From a virus: a stretch of 25,143 nt of DNA. Where the stretch lies: IMG/VR virus record IMGVR_UViG_3300023184_003457, positions 1-25,143 of that record; one strand, given 5' to 3'. Below are positions 20,974 to 25,143 of this stretch, piece after piece. Made by a program: the position numbers and the translations under genes. Each line of letters opens with the position of its first letter. Within the stretch, counting starts at the first letter, position 1. A model generated the notes under the pieces. That model had not been told where the DNA came from. It did no database searches and saw nothing but the letters and a program-made list of their open reading frames with translations.

Positions 20974-21759
20974 TTAATCTTGGTTTTTTTTATAAAATCT
21001 TTTATTTTCAGGTTGATACCATTCATCCAAAGATGCGGGTACCCTTGAGTGATATCCTAATAATTGTTGTAATTCAAAACTAAACTCATCAATCCTGTCG
21101 TAACCAATTGCTCTTGGGTAATCTAATAATTGTTTCATAAACGATTTACTTACGGTTATTGGGATTGCTCTTCTATGGTCTTGTGTTATATTTGGTGCCG
21201 ATGAATGCCAAACATTAGCATTAAAAACTATCATGTCACCCTTTTTACCAACGGCTTGTATAGCGTTTTGAAAAAATTCTTCATCACTTGGTTTTTGTTC
21301 ATCTAAATGAGAATAAGGTAATAGATATGTTGCCCCATTTTCAATTGTAAAATCATCCACCATTAATAAACAATTTAACATAATTGGGAAATCACCAGAA
21401 TAAAATCTTAAATCTCTGTGAACAATTGCCGAGAAATTTGGTTGATTTGGTAGATTATCTAATCCACTAAATGAATTAATAATACACTTACCATTAAAAA
21501 AAGATTCCGAAAGGAACTCAAAGAATTTTTTATTTTGGATATCTTCCAAAAAATTAATGAATATTGGATTACTTAATAACGCATGAAGCGCAACTCCATT
21601 AGTTTGAATATCATTATGGTTATTTAATTGAGTTTTTCTATGCTCAATAAATGCTTTGTCCAAAGCATCCCTTAACAAATCTAACCAATTTTCATCAACT
21701 AAATTTCGGATAATTGTATACCCTTGTTCTTTTAACTCTATAATATTTTCTTTTTTCAT
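20974..21759 (-). CDS. PhyH-family Fe(II)/2-oxoglutarate dioxygenase
   Basis: This 261-residue oxygenase has the iron ligands H114-x-D116 (VHRDLRFY) and H185 (NVWHSSAPN). R196/R197 (DHRRAI), about 10 residues further on, would bind 2-oxoglutarate. The double-stranded beta-helix core around 110-200 is typical (NCLLMVDDFTIENGATYLLP, GDMIVFNA). PhyH enzymes hydroxylate lipids, sugars or small molecules, and in viral glycan clusters they are thought to act on sugar or amino groups. Its stop and start codons overlap those of the next and previous genes, fixing it in the decoration operon. The substrate cannot be read from the sequence. Confidence 0.9.
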   Translation of the reverse strand: MKKENIIELKEQGYTIIRNLVDENWLDLLRDALDKAFIEHRKTQLNNHNDIQTNGVALHALLSNPIFINFLEDIQNKKFFEFLSESFFNGKCIINSFSGLDNLPNQPNFSAIVHRDLRFYSGDFPIMLNCLLMVDDFTIENGATYLLPYSHLDEQKPSDEEFFQNAIQAVGKKGDMIVFNANVWHSSAPNITQDHRRAIPITVSKSFMKQLLDYPRAIGYDRIDEFSFELQQLLGYHSRVPASLDEWYQPENKRFYKKNQD

Positions 21760-22421
21760 TTTAAAAATTTTTCACCTGTAATTCTATTTCTAATTATTTT
21801 TGCAGGATTACCATAAACCAAAACATTATCAGGTAATGATTTAATAACTAAACTTCCCGCACCAACTACCGTATTTTCACCTATTTCTATTCTATCTAAT
21901 ACTGTCACACCTAAAGTTAATGCCGAATATTTACCTAACTTAACATAACCTCCAGTAATGGAACCTGCGGATATACTGGCAAAATCAGAAATAACACAAT
22001 CATGTTCTACTTGAGCTCCTGTTGCAAAAAATGTAAAATCTCCTATTACTGATTTGGGGTTGAATATACACCCCGCCATTGCTACTATACCACTCCCTAA
22101 TGTTACATTATTACCTATTACAACTGATGGATGAATAGCGTTTACAAACTTAAAATCAGGTACTAAAGACGATATTTGAAGAGAGACATTAGATCTTCCC
22201 CAATTGTCACCTATAGAAATAACTCCTCCATATATTTCATATTCTTTAACTAATTCAGATAAATTTTCTTGTCTACCAATTACTTTATATCCAAATCTAT
22301 CAGAACCAATGTCATGTAAAGAATCAATAATACCTACAATATTGTATTTACCTTCTTTTTCAATAATATCAATAGTATAATGTGCTTGGTTTCCTCCACC
22401 AATTAAAACTATATTTTTCAT
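21756..22421 (-). CDS. NeuD/PglD-type sugar O- or N-acetyltransferase
   Basis: This 221-residue protein has an N-terminal Rossmann-like PglD domain (IVLIGGGNQAHYTIDII, 4-20) and a left-handed beta-helix built of hexapeptide repeats from about 98 to 212 (IGNNVTLGSGIV, then IGDFTFFATGAQ, then IGENTVVGAGS). VEHDCVI (138-144) carries the His140 that serves as general base in PglD and NeuD. The end VYGNPAKIIRNR is typical. Such enzymes acetylate amino sugars on nucleotide carriers, which fits with the aminotransferase-like gene just upstream (4-base overlap) and the RmlB-type dehydratase further on. Confidence 0.92.
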   Translation of the reverse strand: MKNIVLIGGGNQAHYTIDIIEKEGKYNIVGIIDSLHDIGSDRFGYKVIGRQENLSELVKEYEIYGGVISIGDNWGRSNVSLQISSLVPDFKFVNAIHPSVVIGNNVTLGSGIVAMAGCIFNPKSVIGDFTFFATGAQVEHDCVISDFASISAGSITGGYVKLGKYSALTLGVTVLDRIEIGENTVVGAGSLVIKSLPDNVLVYGNPAKIIRNRITGEKFLK

Positions 22422-23062
22422 TGTGTGTAAATTTTAAATTTTGATAGATCAGGGTATGGTAACTCTAAATCTTGATTATGTTTTTTATTTCCCTTTAAAT
22501 CATAGAATTGGGACATCATCAACAATCCTCTTGCGGATAATTCTGGCATCATATAAAAATTCCAACCTATCATATCAAAATTATCATCATGATATGAACA
22601 TTCTCTTCTTCCACTAAATCTTGCTCGTTTAAACCATAACATAGCTTTATGGTCATCAGTTAAAATTGCGCCTCCCTTACTAAGTTTTAATGTTTTATAT
22701 GGTCCTGTAAACGAAAGACACATATGTGTTTTTGGAATATACATATCGGTAGTAAATCTCAAAGCCGAATCCCAAACATTACTAGGCGATAGTTGGTACG
22801 CCCCTTTAATTGTTTCACCATCAACAGGTGTAAAATTAACTTTTAATCCTGAATGAATAATTTCACACGGAACTGATGGGTATGTCTTTGAAGGACAGTC
22901 TATCTTATCTGTGGTTAAACTTTTCTTTATATTTTTTTCGTAATATAACGCTAAAAATATTGCGTTACTCATGTTGTCTAATGCAATTGCATATGGGGCT
23001 CCTGTGTAATCACATAGTGATTTCTCAAAGTCTTCAGTTATTTTATGTACTCCGTTAGCCAT
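22418..23062 (-). CDS. DegT/DnrJ/EryC1 sugar aminotransferase, large-domain only
   Basis: This 214-residue protein has features of the PLP-binding domain: YTGAPYAIALDNMSNAIFLA (19-38), VWDSA (96-100; D98 at the pyridine-N position), SFTGPYKTLKLSKGGAIL (117-134, with K123 the likely PLP lysine) and YMMPELSARGLLMMSQ (170-185). Usual family members have about 370 residues; here the C-terminal small domain is missing after about residue 190. It may be a reduced but active form, a scaffold, or a decayed gene. It overlaps the acetyltransferase gene by 4 bases and follows glutamine synthetase by 5. No frameshift remnant of the missing part is seen downstream, as the next gene is intact and unrelated. 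Confidence 0.85.
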   Translation of the reverse strand: MANGVHKITEDFEKSLCDYTGAPYAIALDNMSNAIFLALYYEKNIKKSLTTDKIDCPSKTYPSVPCEIIHSGLKVNFTPVDGETIKGAYQLSPSNVWDSALRFTTDMYIPKTHMCLSFTGPYKTLKLSKGGAILTDDHKAMLWFKRARFSGRRECSYHDDNFDMIGWNFYMMPELSARGLLMMSQFYDLKGNKKHNQDLELPYPDLSKFKIYTQ

Positions 23063-23067
23063 AATAA

Positions 23068-24186
23068 TTATTCTTCTCTATATTCTTTTAATAATTCATC
23101 ATTTGAAATTGTTCCGTATTTCTCATTAAGACCTTCCATATTAACATCCTTATTCATCATTATTTTAACATCGTAGATTTGATCGGTAGTATTTAAAGAT
23201 ATGTCAATTTCTTTAATAATTTTGTATGGGTCAGCATTTGAACCAGGTCTTCTATCCTCAACATAACCTTTCCAATTTTTTGCGGTATCTCTTGGAATTC
23301 TAATTGATGCCCCACGATCTGAAACCCCCCAACTAAATTTATCAATTGATTGTGTTTCAAATTTACCAGTTAAACGAAGATTGTTATCTGACCCGTAAGC
23401 TTTAATATGGGCTTCATGTCTTACCTCAAACGCATTAAACAATGATATAAAATATTTTTCGTTACCATCATTTCTCATTTTATCTGTTGAGAAATTTGTA
23501 TGAAGTCCTGACCCGTTCCACTCCCCTTTTTGAATTGGTTTTGGATGTAGATCAATCCCATAATTATATTTTTCAGAGATTTTATATAAAAAGTATCTGG
23601 TCATCCACAAATCATCACCTGCCTTTAATTTACCTTTTGAAAATACTTGGTATTCCCATTGACCTAATGCAACCTCAGCGTTGATCCCTGTAATGTCAAT
23701 TCCGTATTTTAAACACATATCCATATGTTCCTCAACAAAATCTCTTCCTGCAACATATTCACCAACACCACAATAATATTTACCTTGTGGTTCCAAGTTG
23801 TTTTCATTGTGTCCTAAAATACATTTGTTATTTCTATCGTAGATAAAATATTCTTGTTCAAACCCAAACCACAAATCTTCTTGATCTCCAATTAGTTTTG
23901 ATCTTGTGTTAGTTTTGTGTGGTGTACCATCAGAATTCATTACTTCACACAACACGTAAATTGTGTTTGTATTATCACAAAAATAATGTCTAACAGGTAT
24001 TAAAATACAATCAGAACTATTACCTTCCGCTTGTAATGTTGATGATCCATCAAAGTTCCATTCAGGGAAATTATTTAGAACTAAACAATTTTTAATTTGT
24101 TCATAGTCCACAATTTTAATCTTACTTCTAAGGTTTGGCTCAGGTGTATACCCATCAATCCATACATATTCTAACCGAACTTTCAT
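23068..24186 (-). CDS. glnII: Type II glutamine synthetase
   Basis: This 372-residue enzyme makes glutamine from glutamate, ammonia and ATP. It has the beta-grasp N-domain (EYVWIDG at 6-12, WNFDGSST at 43-50, EGNSSDCIL at 54-62), and the catalytic barrel has FEQEY (109-113; E110 and E112), NAEVALGQWEYQ (169-180; E171 and E178), GSGLHTNFS (225-233; H229), LTGKFETQ (272-279; E277), SDRGASIRIPR (289-299; R291, R296) and EDRRPGSNADP (310-320). The usual His of GKHET is Phe here. This is the GSII (eukaryote and flavobacterial-like) form, complete by motif order. Its start overlaps a small upstream gene by 4 bases. A phage-encoded glutamine synthetase is unusual. Confidence 0.95.
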   Translation of the reverse strand: MKVRLEYVWIDGYTPEPNLRSKIKIVDYEQIKNCLVLNNFPEWNFDGSSTLQAEGNSSDCILIPVRHYFCDNTNTIYVLCEVMNSDGTPHKTNTRSKLIGDQEDLWFGFEQEYFIYDRNNKCILGHNENNLEPQGKYYCGVGEYVAGRDFVEEHMDMCLKYGIDITGINAEVALGQWEYQVFSKGKLKAGDDLWMTRYFLYKISEKYNYGIDLHPKPIQKGEWNGSGLHTNFSTDKMRNDGNEKYFISLFNAFEVRHEAHIKAYGSDNNLRLTGKFETQSIDKFSWGVSDRGASIRIPRDTAKNWKGYVEDRRPGSNADPYKIIKEIDISLNTTDQIYDVKIMMNKDVNMEGLNEKYGTISNDELLKEYREE

Positions 24187-24365
24187 TTGTTTTTATTTAT
24201 ATAATTTATTATTTCTTCCTTGTTTTTTCCCTCATTAAACATTCTGTAGACATTGCGTGAAAATTCATCCGTACACAACACTGCGTCGGCATCTAAATAA
24301 TTCATAATATCTGTAAGGTGATTAAGGATGTTTTCTTTCTTTAAAAATCTTTTGTTAAAACCCAT
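24183..24365 (-). CDS. Hypothetical small protein coupled to glutamine synthetase
   Basis: This 60-residue helical protein (MGFNKRFLKKENILNHLTDI, then MNYLDADAVLCTDEFSRNVY, then a basic end YINKNK) is not recognised. A basic N-terminal segment is followed by an acidic middle, and the FSRNVYRMFNEGKNKEEI part looks like a binding helix. It is coupled to the glutamine synthetase gene by a 4-base overlap and follows the 252-residue gene by 2 bases. Placement next to the synthetase could mean regulation of that enzyme, but no known regulator family is seen. Confidence 0.65.
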   Translation of the reverse strand: MGFNKRFLKKENILNHLTDIMNYLDADAVLCTDEFSRNVYRMFNEGKNKEEIINYINKNK

Positions 24366-24367
24366 TT

Positions 24368-25126
24368 TTAATCTTCTAAAAATTCTTTTTCTTTTTTCTT
24401 GTCCTCTTGTTCAATATTGTAATTTCTCGTTTGATTAATTAACATTATTATTTTTCTTTTAAATAATGGTAATAATGTTTCTTCAATTGGGAAATCACCT
24501 TTACTAATCATTTCTAACACCGGTAACTTTGTTTTGTTTTCGGTCTCAGAAAATGTAGTTATTATCTTTGGTATTGTCAATTTGTTTTTATCATCACAAT
24601 AAATTAATTTAACATTTGTCTTATTTTCTGGTGATTTTTTTGCTGCCGGAGATACTTCATACTCCCAAACATAATACTTGTTGTCTCTCTTATCCAAATG
24701 GAAAAAGAAACCTTTGTTAGATAAAATTTCTTTTTTGTTCTTCCTGTATTTTGCCTCAATACTATCATAAACTAATGTCCATACAGATTTTGCAATATTG
24801 AAATATTCCGTCATCCTTGGTGCAGTGTATTGTAAAATTTTTGTGAATTCTTCATATTCATCAGTTGACATTTCAGGAACACTTTTAATTTTAAGATCTT
24901 TCACTAAAAGTTCGTCATCAACTGAATTAAATTTTTTGTTTGTATATATGATTTTCTTATCCCTGATAAGTGTTTGTATGTTTGCTAAATGTAATGATAA
25001 TTCTATAAACCCAGGATAAAGTTCCATGTTATCTAACTTTTCACCCATACGTTGGAAATATGATAGTAACTTATATTCCTTATGTTCCCTATCAATTGGT
25101 TTTTCAAACATCCAATCGGTGTCCAT
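24368..25126 (-). CDS. Hypothetical phage protein
   Basis: This 252-residue protein has no family I can name with confidence. The N-terminal region (DREHKEYKLLSYFQRMGEKL, then YPGFIELSLHLANIQTLI) is helical and looks like a family I associate with large phages, where it is unassigned. The middle has APRMTEYFNIAKSVWTLVYD and the end is strongly charged and low in complexity (NIEQEDKKKEKEFLED), suggesting a disordered tail. It is the most upstream gene in view. Its start at 25126 has 17 bases before the window edge, so its promoter or coupled neighbour lies outside. Confidence 0.7.
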   Translation of the reverse strand: MDTDWMFEKPIDREHKEYKLLSYFQRMGEKLDNMELYPGFIELSLHLANIQTLIRDKKIIYTNKKFNSVDDELLVKDLKIKSVPEMSTDEYEEFTKILQYTAPRMTEYFNIAKSVWTLVYDSIEAKYRKNKKEILSNKGFFFHLDKRDNKYYVWEYEVSPAAKKSPENKTNVKLIYCDDKNKLTIPKIITTFSETENKTKLPVLEMISKGDFPIEETLLPLFKRKIIMLINQTRNYNIEQEDKKKEKEFLED

Positions 25127-25143
25127 TACAAATTCTATTTTTT

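Noticed and set aside
1-25143. tRNA or rRNA genes and CRISPR arrays
   Set aside because: No cloverleaf-like segment, rRNA-like stretch or regularly spaced repeats was found by eye; the short gaps are taken up by terminators and promoters.

Overview
This window looks like part of the genome of a large tailed phage (or a closely related prophage-like element) that infects a member of the Bacteroidetes, probably a flavobacterium. The base composition is strongly A+T rich and genes are tightly packed. Nearly all are on the minus strand, often joined by ATGA-type overlaps, and many are small with no obvious function. Phage-typical families are present: a DUF3310 protein, an RNA ligase, a P-loop polynucleotide-kinase-like protein, a calcineurin-like phosphoesterase, two free-standing homing endonucleases (HNH/NUMOD and LAGLIDADG), a DNA methyltransferase and peptidoglycan-binding proteins. 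The host phylum is indicated by a type IX secretion (T9SS) C-terminal sorting domain, by a TonB-dependent receptor of Bacteroidetes style, and by promoter-like TAnnTTTG boxes (the Bacteroidetes -7 element) just upstream of several genes. No capsid, tail or terminase gene is visible, so the phage assignment is an inference from gene content.

Layout, from high to low coordinates (the direction of transcription of the minus strand). 25126-18030 is one dense block: an unknown 252-residue protein, a 60-residue protein, a type II glutamine synthetase, a short DegT-type aminotransferase, a NeuD/PglD-type acetyltransferase, a PhyH dioxygenase, a class I methyltransferase, then four small phage genes (DUF3310, two paralogous short proteins, an HExxH protein), a dTDP-glucose 4,6-dehydratase and a membrane protein. 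Read together, this looks like a glycan or amino-sugar decoration operon with its own glutamine supply. 17771-16111 holds a LAGLIDADG endonuclease translationally coupled to a DNA methyltransferase, closed by a terminator. 15972-14416 is a DHH/DHHA1 phosphoesterase. 14066-14413 is the only plus-strand gene, a DUF192 protein, divergent from a NUDIX hydrolase.

13640-10500 holds a candidate small RNA, small unknown genes with their own promoters and terminators, and two tandem peptidoglycan-binding proteins. 10468-6974 holds a P-loop kinase, a metallophosphoesterase and a DRB0094-type RNA ligase separated by small genes. These could form a split version of the kinase/phosphatase/ligase RNA repair set. 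6922-6079 is a homing endonuclease with a small overlapping basic protein gene. 6047-4342 are small unknown genes ending at a clear terminator (4291-4316). 4175-13 is a separate transcription unit with a secreted T9SS cargo protein followed 5 bases later by a TonB-dependent receptor, which is very unusual cargo for a phage.

The points most worth following are the T9SS-cargo/TonB-receptor pair, the glutamine synthetase with sugar-modification operon, a shared N-terminal tag (K-L/I-T-E/D-S) on otherwise unrelated proteins that resembles a capsid-targeting propeptide, the near-leaderless host-type promoters, and the candidate small RNA at about 13491-13585.
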